Below are positions 24,701-36,907 of a stretch of 64,000 nt of DNA, piece by piece (positions within the stretch are counted from its first letter, which is position 1; the number at the start of each line of letters is the position of its first letter). The DNA lies in assembly GCA_023053685.1 (NCBI GenBank), contig JALIGW010000288.1, forward strand, positions 1-64,000. Direction: 5' to 3'. Source of the DNA: Diadophis punctatus similis. Taxonomy: Eukaryota; Chordata; Lepidosauria; Squamata; Dipsadidae. Made by a program: the position numbers and the translations under genes. Under the pieces are notes generated by a model, which was not told where the DNA came from, ran no database searches, and worked only from the letters and a program-made list of their open reading frames with translations.

Positions 24701-27700
24701 AGAGCTAGCCCAAGGTCTAACACAGCATTCGCCTTATTTCTCAATACAGCCAAAAAACATGACTTTTGACAAACCCCTCAGAAATGAAAATGAAACACAT
24801 ATTCCTGTTCCCCACAGGCTGGAAAGCTGAATTCTCGCTTGATTTTCGATTCCGAGCCTACCCTGAAGAGCTAGCCCAAAGTCTAACACAGCATTCGCCT
24901 TAGGATTCAATTCAGCCCAAAAACATCACTTTTGACAAACACCTCAGAATTGAAAAAGAAACACATATTCCTATTCCCCACGGGCTGGAAAGCCGAATTC
25001 TCGCTTGAAATTTGATTCCGAGCCTACCCTGAAGAGCTAGCCCAAGGTCTAACACAGCATTCGCCTTATTTCTCAATTCAGCCCAAAAACATCACTTTTG
25101 ACAAACACCTCAGAAATGAAAATGAAACACGTATTCCTGTTCCCCACAGGCTGGAAACTGAATTCTCGCTTGATTTTCGATTCCGAGCCTACCCTGAAGA
25201 GCTAGCCCAAAGTCTAACACAGCATTCACCTTAGGATTCAATTCAGTCCAAAAACATCACTTTTGACAAACACCTCAGAAATGAAAATGAAACACATATT
25301 CCTGTTCCACACGTGCTGGAAAGCCGAATTCTTGCTTGATTTTCGATTCCGAGCCTACCCTGAAGAGCTAGCCCAAAGTCTAACACAGCATTCGCCTTAG
25401 GACTCAATACAGCCAAAAAACATGACTTTTGACAAACACCTCAGAAATGAAAATGAAACACATATTCCTTTTCCCCAAAGGCTGCAAAGCCAAATTCTCG
25501 CTTGATTTTTGATTCCGACCTTTACTTGAAGTGCTAGCCCAAGGTCTAATACTGCATTCGCCTTATTTCTCAATTCAGCCCAAAAACATCACTTTTGACA
25601 AACACATCAGAAATGAAAAAGAAACACATATTCCTGTTCCCCACATGCTGGAAAGCCGAATTCTCGCTTGATTTTCGATTCCGAGCCTTCCCTGAAGAGC
25701 TAGCCCAAGATCTAACACAGCATTCGCCTTAGGACTCAATTAGCCAAAAAACATCAGGTTGACAAAAACCTCAGAAATGAAAAAGAAACACATATTCCTG
25801 TTCCCCACATGCTGGAACGCCGAATTCTTGCTTGAATTTCGATTCCGAGCCTACCCTGAAGAGCTAGCCCAAAGTCTAACACAGCATTCGCCTTAGGATT
25901 CAATTCAGTCCAAAAACATCACTTTTGACAAACACCTCAGAAATGAAAAAGAAACACATATTCCTGTTCCCCACGTGCTGGAAAGCCGAATTCTCGCTTG
26001 ATTTTCGATTCCGAGCCTACCCTGAAGAGCTAGCCCAAAGTCTAACACAGCATTCACCTTAGGACTCAATACAGCCAAAAAACATGACTTTTGACAAACA
26101 CCTCAGAAATGAAAATGAAACACATATTCCTGTTCCCCACAGGCTGGAAAGCAAAATTCTTGCTTGATTTTTGATTCCGACCTTTCCCTGAAGAGCTAGC
26201 CCAATGTCTAACATGGAATTCGCCTCAGTTCTCAATTCAGCCAAAAAACATCACTTTTGACAAACACATCAGAAATGAAAAAGAAACACATATTCCTGTT
26301 CCCCACAGGCTGGAAAGCCGAATTCTCGCTTGAATTTTGATTCCGACCTTTCCCTGAAGAGCTAGCCCAAGGTCTAACACAGCATTCACCTTATTTCTCA
26401 ATACAGCCAAAAAACATGACTTTTGACAAACACCTCAGAAATGAAAATTAAACACATATTCCTGTTCCCACAGGCTGGAAAGCTGAATTCTCGCTTGATT
26501 TTCGATTCCGAGCCTACCCTGAAGAGCTAGCCCAAAGTCTAACACAGCATTCGCCTTAGGATTCAATTCAGCCCAAAAACATCACTTTTGACAAACACCT
26601 CAGAATTGAAAAAGAAACACATATTCCTATTCCCCACGGGCTGGAAAGCCGAATTCTCGCTTGAAATTTGATTCCGAGCCTACCCTGAAGAGCTAGCCCA
26701 AGGTCTAACACAGCATTCGCCTTATTTCTCAATTCAGCCCAAAAACATCACTTTTGACAAACACCTCAGAAATGAAAATGAAACACGTATTCCTGTTCCC
26801 CACAGGCTGGAAACTGAATTCTCGCTTGATTTTCGATTCCGAGCCTACCCTGAAGAGCTAGCCCAAAGTCTAACACAGCATTCACCTTAGGATTCAATTC
26901 AGCCCAAAAACATCACTATTGACAAACACCTCAGAAATGAAAATGAAACACATATTCCTGTTCCACACGTGCTGGAAAGCCGAATTCTTGCTTGATTTTC
27001 GATTCCGAGCCTACCCTGAAGAGCTAGCCCAAAGTCTAACACAGCATTCGCCTTAGGACTCAATACAGCCAAAAAACATGACTTTTGACAAACACCTCAG
27101 AAATGAAAATGAAACACATATTCCTTTTCCCCAAAGGCTGCAAAGCCAAATTCTCGCTTGATTTTTGATTCCGACCTTTCCTTGAAGTGCTAGCCCAAGG
27201 TCTAATACTGCATTCGCCTTATTTCTCAATTCAGCCCAAAAACATCACTTTTGGCAAACATCTCAGAAATGAAAAAGAAACACATATTCCTGTTCCCCAC
27301 GGGCTGGAAAGCCGAATTCTCGCTTGATTATTGATTCTGACCTTTCCCTGAAGAGCTAGCCCAAGGTCTAACACAGCATTCGCCTTAGGATTCAATACAG
27401 CCAAAAAACATGACTTTTGACAAACACCTCAGAAATGAAAATGAAACACATATTCCTGTTCCCCACGTGTTGGAAAGCCGAATTCTCGCTTGATTTTCGA
27501 TTCCGAGCCTACCCTGAAGAGCTAGCCGAAAGTCAAACACAGCATTCGCCTTAGGATTCAATTCAGTCCAAAAACATCACTTTTGACAAACACCTCAGAA
27601 ATGAAAAAGAAACACATATTCCTGTTCCCCACGTGCTGGAAAGCCGAAATCTCGCTTGATTTTGGATTCCGAGACTTCCCTGAAGAGCTAGCCCAAGATC

Positions 27701-28171
27701 TAACACAGCATTCGCCTTAGGACTCAATTAGCCAAAAAACATCAGTTTTGACAAACACCTCAGAAATGAAAAAGAAACACATATTCCTGGTCCCCACGGG
27801 CTGGAAAGCCGAATTCTCGCTTGATTATTGATTCTGACCTTTCCCTGAAGAGCTAGCCCAAGGTCTAACACAGCATTCGCCTTAGGATTCAATTCAGTCC
27901 AAAAACATCACTTTTGACAAACACCTCAGAAATGAAAAAGAAACACATATTCCTGGTCCCCACGGGCTGGAAAGCCGAATTCTCGCTTGATTATTGATTC
28001 TGACCTTCCCCTGAAGAGCTAGCCCAAGGTCTAACACAGCATTCGCCTTAGGATTCAATTCAGCCCAAAAACATCACTTTTGACAAAAACCTCAGAAATG
28101 AAAAAGAAACACATATTCCTGCTCCCCACAGGCTGGAAAGCCGAATTCTCGCTTGAATTTTGATTCCGAGC

Positions 28172-28187
28172 CTACCCTGAGCCTTAG
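28172..28187. other. 30-bp deletion junction, downstream copy
   Basis: Same ctaccctgagcc junction as at 17,755-17,775, inherited through the 10.4-kb duplication. Confidence 0.9.
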
Positions 28188-31100
28188 GACTCAATACAGC
28201 CAAAAAACATGACTTTTGACAAACACCTCAGAAATGAAAATGAAACACATATTCCTGTTCCCCACGTGCTGCAAAGCCGAATTCTCGCTTGATTTTTGAT
28301 TAAGACCTTTCCCTGAAGAGCTAGCCCAAGATCTAACACAGCATTCGCCTTAGGACTCAATTAGCCAAAAAACATCAGTTTTGACAAACACCTCAGAAAT
28401 GAAAAAGAAACACATATTCCTGTTCCCCACATGCTGGAACGCCGAATCCTTGCTTGAATTTCGATTCCGAGCCTACCCTGAAGAGCTAGCCCAAAGTCTA
28501 ACACAGCATTCGCCTTAGGATTCAATTCAGTCCAAAAACATCACTTTTGACAAACACCTCAGAAATGAAAAAGAACACATATTCCTGTTCCCCACGTGCT
28601 GGAAAGCCGAATTCTCGCTTGATTTTCGATTCCGAGCCTACCCTGAAGAGCTAGCCCAAAGTCTAACACAGCATTCGCCTTAGGACTCAATACAGCCAAA
28701 GAACATGACTTTTGACAAACACCTCAGAAATGAAAATGAAACACATATTCCTGTTCCCCACAGGCTGGAAAGCCGAATTCTGCTTGATTTTTGATTCCGA
28801 CCTTTCCCTGAAGAGCTAGCCCAATGTCTAACACAGAATTCGCCTTAGTTCTCAATTCAGCCCAAAAACATCACTTTTGACAAACACCTCAGAAATGAAA
28901 AAGAAACACATATTCGTGTTCCCCACGGGCTGGGAAGCCGAATTATCGCTGGATTTTCGATTCCAAGCCTTCCCTGAAGAGCTAGCCCAAGGTCTAACAC
29001 AGCATTCGCCTTAGGACTCAATTAGCCAAAAAACATCTGTTTTGACAAACACCTCAGAAATGAAAAAGAAACACATATTCCTGGTCCCCACGGGCTGGAA
29101 AGCCGAATTCTCGCTTGATTATTGATTCTGACCTTTCCCTGAAGAGCTAGCCCAAGGTCTAACACAGCATTCGCCTTAGGATTCAATACAGCCAAAAAAC
29201 ATGACTTTTGACAAACACCTCAGAAATGAAAATGAAACACATATTCCTGTTCCCCATGTGTTGGAAAGCCGAATTCTCGCTTGATTTTCGATTCCGAGCC
29301 TACCCTGAAGAGCCAGCCGAAAGTCTAACACAGCATTCGCCTTAGGATTCAATTCAGTCCAAAAACATCACTTTTGACAAACACCTCAGAAAGGAAAAAG
29401 AAACACATATTCCTGTTCCCCACGTGTTGGAAAGCCGAATTCTCGCTTGATTTTCAATTCCGAGCCTACCCTGAAGAGCTAGCCGAAAGTCTAACACAGC
29501 ATTCGCCTTAGGATTCAATTCAGTCCAAAAACATCACTTTTGACAAACACCTCAGAAATGAAAAAGAAACACATATTCCTGTTCCCCACGTGTGGGAAAG
29601 CCGAATTCTCGCTTGATTTTCGATTCCGAGCCTACCCTGAAGAGCTAGCCCAAAGTCTAACACAGCATTCGCCTTAGGATTCAATTCAGCCCAAAAACAT
29701 CACTTTTGACAAAAACCTCAGAAATGAAAAAGAAACACATATTCCTGTTCCCCACAGGCTGGAAAGCCGAATTCTCGCTTGAATTTTGATTCCGAGCCTA
29801 CCCTGAAGAGCTAGCCCAAAGTCTAACACAGCATTCGCCTTAGGACTCAATTAGCCAAAAAACATCTGTTTTGACAAACACCTCAGAAATGAAAAAGAAA
29901 CACATATTCCTATTCCCCACATGCTGGAAAGCCGAATTCTTGCTTGAATTTCGATTCCGAGCCTACCCTGAAGAGCTAGCCCAAAGTCTAACACAGCATT
30001 CGCCTTAGGACTCAATACAGCCAAAAAACATGACTTTTGACAAACACCTCAGAAATGAAAATGAAACACATATTCCTTTTCCCCAAAGGCTGCAAAGCCA
30101 AATTCTCGCTTGATTTTTGATTCCGACCTTTCCTTGAAGTGCTAGCCCAAGGTCTAATACTGCATTCGCCTTATTTCTCAATTCAGCACAAAAACATCAC
30201 TTTTGGCAAACACCTCAGAAATGAAAAAGAAACACATATTCCTGTTCCCCACGTGCTGGAAAGCCGAAATCTCGCTTGATTTTGGATTCCGAGCCTTCCC
30301 TGAAGAGCTAGCCCAAGATCTAACACAGCATTCGCCTTAGGACTCAATTAGCCAAAAAACATCAGTTTTGACAAACACCTCAGAAATGAAAAAGAAACAC
30401 ATATTCCTGTTCCCCACATGCTGGAACGCCGAATTCTTGCTTGAATTTCGATTCCGAGCCTACCCTGAAGAGCTAGCCCAAAGTCTAACACAGCATTCGC
30501 CTTAGTTCTCAATTCAGCCAAAAAACATCACTTTTGACAAACACCTCAGAAATGAAAAAGAATCACATATTCCTGTTCCCCACGTGTTGGAAAGCCGAAT
30601 TCTCGCTTGATTTTCGATTCCGAGCCTACCCTGAAGAGCTAGCCGAAAGTCTAACACAGCATTCGCCTTAGGATTCAATTCAGCCCAAAAACATCACTTT
30701 TGACAAAAACCTCAGAAATGAAAAAGAAACACATATTCCTGTTCCCCACGTGTTGGAAAGCCGAATTCTCGCTTGAATTTTGATTCCGACCTTTCCCTGA
30801 AGAGCTAGCCCAAGGTCTAACACAGCATTCGCCTTATTTCTCAATACAGCCAAAAAACATGACTTTTGACAAACCCCTCAGAAATGAAAATGAAACACAT
30901 ATTCCTGTTCCCCACAGGCTGGAAAGCTGAATTGTCGCTTGATTTTCGATTCCGAGCCTACCCTGAAGAGCTAGCCGAAAGTCTAACACAGCATTCGCCT
31001 TAGGACTCAATACAGCCAAAAAACATGACTTTTGACAAACACCTCAGAAATGAAAATGAAACACATATTCCTGTTCCCCACAGGCTGGAAAGCCGAATTC

Positions 31101-31272
31101 TTGCTTGATTTTTGATTCCGACCTTTCCCTGAAGAGCTAGCCCAATGTCTAACACGGAATTCGCCTTAGTTCTCAATTCAGCCCAAAAACATCACTTTTG
31201 ACAAACACCTCAGAAATGAAAAAGAAACACATATTCCTGTTCCCCACGGGCTGGGAAGCCGAATTATCGCTG

Positions 31273-31286
31273 GATTTTCGATTCCG
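31273..31286. other. A/B domain junction (downstream copy)
   Basis: Same chimeric monomer as at 20,859-20,871. From here to the window end no class-5 marker, no gaacgcc variant and no tcaattagcc variant was seen, so this is the real boundary between the two domains. Confidence 0.82.
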
Positions 31287-31476
31287 ACCTTTCACTGAAG
31301 AGCTAGCCCAAGGTCTAACACAGCATTCGCCTTATTTCTCAATTCAGCCCAAAAACATCACTTTTGGCAAACACCTCAGAAATGAAAAAGAAACACATAT
31401 TCCTGTTCCCCATGGGCTGGAAAGCTGAATTCTCGCTCAATTTTTGATTCTGACCTTTCCCTGAAGAGCTAGCACA

Positions 31477-31499
31477 GAATGCTGTCTAACACAGCATTC
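31477..31499. repeat. 9-bp perfect inverted repeat with 5-nt loop, downstream copy
   Basis: gaatgctgt (31,477-31,485), ctaac, acagcattc (31,491-31,499). Identical to 21,063-21,085 at the 10,414-bp offset of the segmental duplication. Confidence 0.92.
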
Positions 31500-33535
31500 G
31501 CCTTATTTCTCAATTCAGCCCAAAAACATCACTTTTGACAAACACCTCAGAAATGAAAATGAAACACATATTCCTCTTCCCCACAGGCTGGAAAGCTGAA
31601 TTCTCGCTTGATTTTTGATTCCGAGCCTACCCTGAAAAGCTAGCCCAAAGTCTAACACAGCATTCGCCTTAGGATTCAATTCAGCCCAAAAACATCACTT
31701 TTGACAAACACCTCAGAAATGAAAAAGAAACACATATTCCTGTTCCCCATGGGCTGGAAAGCCGAATTCTCGCTTGATTATTGATTCTGACCTTTCCCTG
31801 AAGAGCTAGCGCAAGGTCTAACACAGCATTCGCCTTATTTCTCAATTCAGCCCAAAAACATCACTTTTGACAAACACCTCAGAAATGAAAAAGAAACACA
31901 TATTCCTGTTCCCCACGGGCTGGAAAGCCGAATTCTCGCTCAATTTTTGATTCTGACCTTTCCCTGAAGAGCTAGCGCAAGGTCTAACACAGCATTCGCC
32001 TTATTTCTCAATTCAGCCCAAAAACATCACTTTTGGCAAACACCTCAGAAATGAAAAAGAAACACATATTCCTGTTCCCCACGAGCTGGAAAGCCGAATT
32101 CTCGCTCAATTTTTGATTCCGACCTTTCCCTGAAGAGCTAGCCCAAGGTCTAACACAGCATTCGCCTTATTTCTCAATACAGCCCAAAAACATCACTTTT
32201 GACAAACACCTCAGAAATGAAAATGAAACACATATTCCTGTTCCCCACAGGCTGGAAAGCTGAATTCTCGCTTGATTTTTGATTCCGAGCCTACCCTGAA
32301 AAGCTAGCCCAAAGTCTAACACAGCATTCGCCTTAGGATTCAATTCAGCCCAAAAACATCACTTTTGACAAACACCTCAGAAATGAAAAAGAAACACATA
32401 TTCCTGTTCCCCACGGGCTGGAAAGCCGAATTCTCGCTTGATTTTCGATTCCAAGCCTTCCCTGAAGAGCTAGCCCAAGGTCTAACACAGCATTCGCCTT
32501 ATTTCTCAATTCAGCCCAAAAACATCACTTTTGACAAACACCTCAGAAATGAAAAAGAAACACATATTCCTGTTCCCCACGGGCTGGAAAGCTGAATTCT
32601 CGCTCAATTTTTGATTCCGACCTTTCCCTGAAGAGCTAGCCCAAGGTCTAACACAGCATTCGCCTTATTTCTCAATTCAGCCCAAAAACATCACTTTTGA
32701 CAAACACCTCAGAAATGAAAATGAAACACATATTCCTGTTCCCCACAGGCTGGAAAGCTGAATTCTCGCTTGATTTTTGATTCCGAGCCTACCCTGAAAA
32801 GCTAGCCCAAAGTCTAACACAGCATTCGCCTTAGGATTCAATTCAGCCCAAAAACATCACTTTTGACAAACACCTCAGAAATGAAAAAGAAACACATATT
32901 CCTGTTCCCCATGGGCTGGAAAGCCGAATTCTTGCTCAATTTTTGATTCTGACCTTTCCCTGAAGAGCTAGCCCAAGGTCTAACACAGCATTCGCCTTAT
33001 TTCTCAATTCAGCCCAAAAACATCACTTTTGGCAAACACCTCAGAAATGAAAAAGAAACACATATTCCTGTTCCCCATGGGCTGGAAAGCCGAATTCTTG
33101 CTCAATTTTTGATTCCGACCTTTCCCTGAAGAGCTAGCCCAAGGTCTAACACAGCATTCGCCTTATTTCTCAATTCAGCCAAAAAACATGACTTTTGACA
33201 AACACCTAAGAAATGAAAATGAAACACATATTCCTGTTCCCCACGGGCTGGAAAGCTGAATTCTCGCTCAATTTTTGATTCCGACCTTTCCCTGAAGAGC
33301 TAGCCCAAGGTCTAACACAGCATTCGCCTTAGGATTCAATTCAGCCCAAAAACATCACTTTTGACAAACACCTCAGAAATGAAAAAGAAACACATATTCC
33401 TGTTCCCCATGGGCTGGAAAGCCGAATTCTCGCTCAATTTTTGATTCCGACCTTTCCCTGAAGAGCTAGCGCAAGGTCTAACACAGCATTCGCCTTATTT
33501 CTCAATTCAGCCCAAAAACATCACTTTTGGCAAAC

Positions 33536-35195
33536 ACCTCAGAAATGAAAAAGAAACACATATTCCTGTTCCCCACGGGCTGGAAAGCCGAATTCTCGCT
33601 TGATTTTCGATTCCAAGCCTTCCCTGAAGAGCTAGCCCAAGGTCTAACACAGCATTCGCCTTATTTCTCAATTCAGCCCAAAAACATCACTTTTGACAAA
33701 CACCTAAGAAATGAAAATGAAACACATATTCCTGTTCCCCACGGGCTGGAAAGCCGAATTCTCGATCAATTTTTGATTCCGACCTTTCCCTGAAGAGCTA
33801 GCCCAAGGTCTAACCCAGCATTCGCCTTATTTCTCAATTCAGCCCAAAAACATCACTTTTGACAAACACCTCAGAAATGAAAATGAAACACATATTCCTG
33901 TTCCCCACAGGCTGGAAAGCTGAATTCTCGCTTGATTTTTGATTCCGAGCCTACCCTGAAAAGCTAGCCCAAAGTCTAACACAGCATTCGCCTTAGGATT
34001 CAATTCAGCCCAAAAACATCACTTTTGACAAACACCTCAGAAATGAAAATGAAACACATATTCCTGTTCCCCACAGGATGGAAAGCTGAATTCTCGCTTG
34101 ATTTTTGATTCCGAGCCTACCCTGAAAAGCTAGCCCAAAGTCTAACACAGCATTCGCCTTAGGATTCAATTCAGCCCAAAAACATCACTTTTGACAAACA
34201 CCTCAGAAATGAAAATGAAACACATATTCCTGTTCCCCACAGGCTGGAAAGCTGAATTCTCGCTTGATTTTTGATTCCGAGCCTACCCTGAAAAGCTAGC
34301 CCAAAGTCTAACACAGCATTCGCCTTAGGATTCAATTCAGCCCAAAAACATCACTATTGACAAACACCTCAGAAATGAAAAAGAAACACATATTCCTGTT
34401 CCCCATGGGCTGGAAAGCCGAATTCTCGCTTGATTATTGATTCTGACCTTTCCCTGAAGAGCTAGCGCAAGGTCTAACACAGCATTCGCCTTATTTCTCA
34501 ATTCAGCCCAAAAACATCACTTTTGACAAACACCTCAGAAATGAAAAAGAAACACATATTCCTGTTCCCCACGGGCTGGAAAGCTGAATTCTCGCTCAAT
34601 TTTTGATTCCGACCTTTCCCTGAAGAGCTAGCCCAAGGTCTAACACAGCATTCGCCTCAGTTCTCAATTCAGCCAAAAAACATGACTTTTGACAAACACC
34701 TCAGAAATGAAAATGAAACACATATTCGTGTTCCGCACAGGCTGGAAAGCCGAATTCTCGCTTGATTTTTGATTCCGACCTTTCCCTGAAGAGCTAGCCC
34801 AAGGTCTAACACAGCATTCGCCTTATTTCTCAATTCAGCCCAAAAACATCACTTTTGACAAACACCTCAGAAATGAAAATGAAACACATATTCCTGTTCC
34901 CCACAGGCTGGAAAGCTGAATTCTCGCTTGATTTTTGATTCCGAGCCTACACTGAAAAGCTAGCCCAAAGTCTAACATAGCATTCGCCTTAGGATTCAAT
35001 TCAGCCCAAAAACATCACTTTTGACAAACACCTCAGAAATGAAAAAGAAACACATATTCCTGTTCCCCACGGGCTGGAAAGCTGAATTCTCGCTCAATTT
35101 TTGATTCCGACCTTTCCCTGAAGAGCTAGCCCAAGGTCTAACACAGCATTCGCCTCAGTTCTCAATTCAGCCAAAAAACATGACTTTTGACAAAC
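33536..35195. repeat. 10-monomer tandem block (1,660 bp), copy 1
   Basis: Repeats directly at 35,196-36,855 with an exact offset of 1,660 bp, ten full monomers and no net indel. It contains class 5, class 6, three class 2 monomers (one with ccacaggatgg), class 3 with cactattgac, class 1, the class 4 marker at 34,724, class 2 with ctacactgaaaag, and class 1. Only one substitution was noticed: aacatagc at about 34,975 against aacacagc at 36,635. This is the cleanest higher-order repeat in the window. Confidence 0.93.
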
Positions 35196-36907
35196 ACCTC
35201 AGAAATGAAAAAGAAACACATATTCCTGTTCCCCACGGGCTGGAAAGCCGAATTCTCGCTTGATTTTCGATTCCAAGCCTTCCCTGAAGAGCTAGCCCAA
35301 GGTCTAACACAGCATTCGCCTTATTTCTCAATTCAGCCCAAAAACATCACTTTTGACAAACACCTAAGAAATGAAAATGAAACACATATTCCTGTTCCCC
35401 ACGGGCTGGAAAGCCGAATTCTCGATCAATTTTTGATTCCGACCTTTCCCTGAAGAGCTAGCCCAAGGTCTAACCCAGCATTCGCCTTATTTCTCAATTC
35501 AGCCCAAAAACATCACTTTTGACAAACACCTCAGAAATGAAAATGAAACACATATTCCTGTTCCCCACAGGCTGGAAAGCTGAATTCTCGCTTGATTTTT
35601 GATTCCGAGCCTACCCTGAAAAGCTAGCCCAAAGTCTAACACAGCATTCGCCTTAGGATTCAATTCAGCCCAAAAACATCACTTTTGACAAACACCTCAG
35701 AAATGAAAATGAAACACATATTCCTGTTCCCCACAGGATGGAAAGCTGAATTCTCGCTTGATTTTTGATTCCGAGCCTACCCTGAAAAGCTAGCCCAAAG
35801 TCTAACACAGCATTCGCCTTAGGATTCAATTCAGCCCAAAAACATCACTTTTGACAAACACCTCAGAAATGAAAATGAAACACATATTCCTGTTCCCCAC
35901 AGGCTGGAAAGCTGAATTCTCGCTTGATTTTTGATTCCGAGCCTACCCTGAAAAGCTAGCCCAAAGTCTAACACAGCATTCGCCTTAGGATTCAATTCAG
36001 CCCAAAAACATCACTATTGACAAACACCTCAGAAATGAAAAAGAAACACATATTCCTGTTCCCCATGGGCTGGAAAGCCGAATTCTCGCTTGATTATTGA
36101 TTCTGACCTTTCCCTGAAGAGCTAGCGCAAGGTCTAACACAGCATTCGCCTTATTTCTCAATTCAGCCCAAAAACATCACTTTTGACAAACACCTCAGAA
36201 ATGAAAAAGAAACACATATTCCTGTTCCCCACGGGCTGGAAAGCTGAATTCTCGCTCAATTTTTGATTCCGACCTTTCCCTGAAGAGCTAGCCCAAGGTC
36301 TAACACAGCATTCGCCTCAGTTCTCAATTCAGCCAAAAAACATGACTTTTGACAAACACCTCAGAAATGAAAATGAAACACATATTCGTGTTCCGCACAG
36401 GCTGGAAAGCCGAATTCTCGCTTGATTTTTGATTCCGACCTTTCCCTGAAGAGCTAGCCCAAGGTCTAACACAGCATTCGCCTTATTTCTCAATTCAGCC
36501 CAAAAACATCACTTTTGACAAACACCTCAGAAATGAAAATGAAACACATATTCCTGTTCCCCACAGGCTGGAAAGCTGAATTCTCGCTTGATTTTTGATT
36601 CCGAGCCTACACTGAAAAGCTAGCCCAAAGTCTAACACAGCATTCGCCTTAGGATTCAATTCAGCCCAAAAACATCACTTTTGACAAACACCTCAGAAAT
36701 GAAAAAGAAACACATATTCCTGTTCCCCACGGGCTGGAAAGCTGAATTCTCGCTCAATTTTTGATTCCGACCTTTCCCTGAAGAGCTAGCCCAAGGTCTA
36801 ACACAGCATTCGCCTCAGTTCTCAATTCAGCCAAAAAACATGACTTTTGACAAACACCTCAGAAATGAAAAAGAAACACATATTCCTGTTCCCCACGGGC
36901 TGGAAAG
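35196..36907. repeat. 10-monomer tandem block (1,660 bp), copy 2 plus 52 bp
   Basis: Second copy of 33,536-35,195. The match runs about 52 bp into a third unit and stops near 36,907, where gctgaattctcgctcaat replaces gccgaattctcgcttgat. Parts of the same monomer order recur, less exactly, at about 37.9-39.2, 40.7-42.0 and 48.8-50.3 kb. Confidence 0.92.

Larger units (their letters stand above)
21756..32168. repeat. 10.4-kb tandem segmental duplication, copy 2
   Basis: About 63 monomers, directly following copy 1. It keeps the two monomers that copy 1 lacks near 12.6 kb. Apart from that, the differences I found are almost all one-base length changes in short homopolymers (for example gttcccacagg at 26,464 against gttccccacagg at 16,045; gacttttgac at 28,711 against gactttttgac at 18,291; gtgttgaaagcc at 24,487 against gtgttggaaagcc). 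One substitution was seen (gaatcacat at 30,560 against gaaacacat at 20,146). The right breakpoint is near 32,168, where tctcaatacagccc departs from the copy 1 text. Confidence 0.93.
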
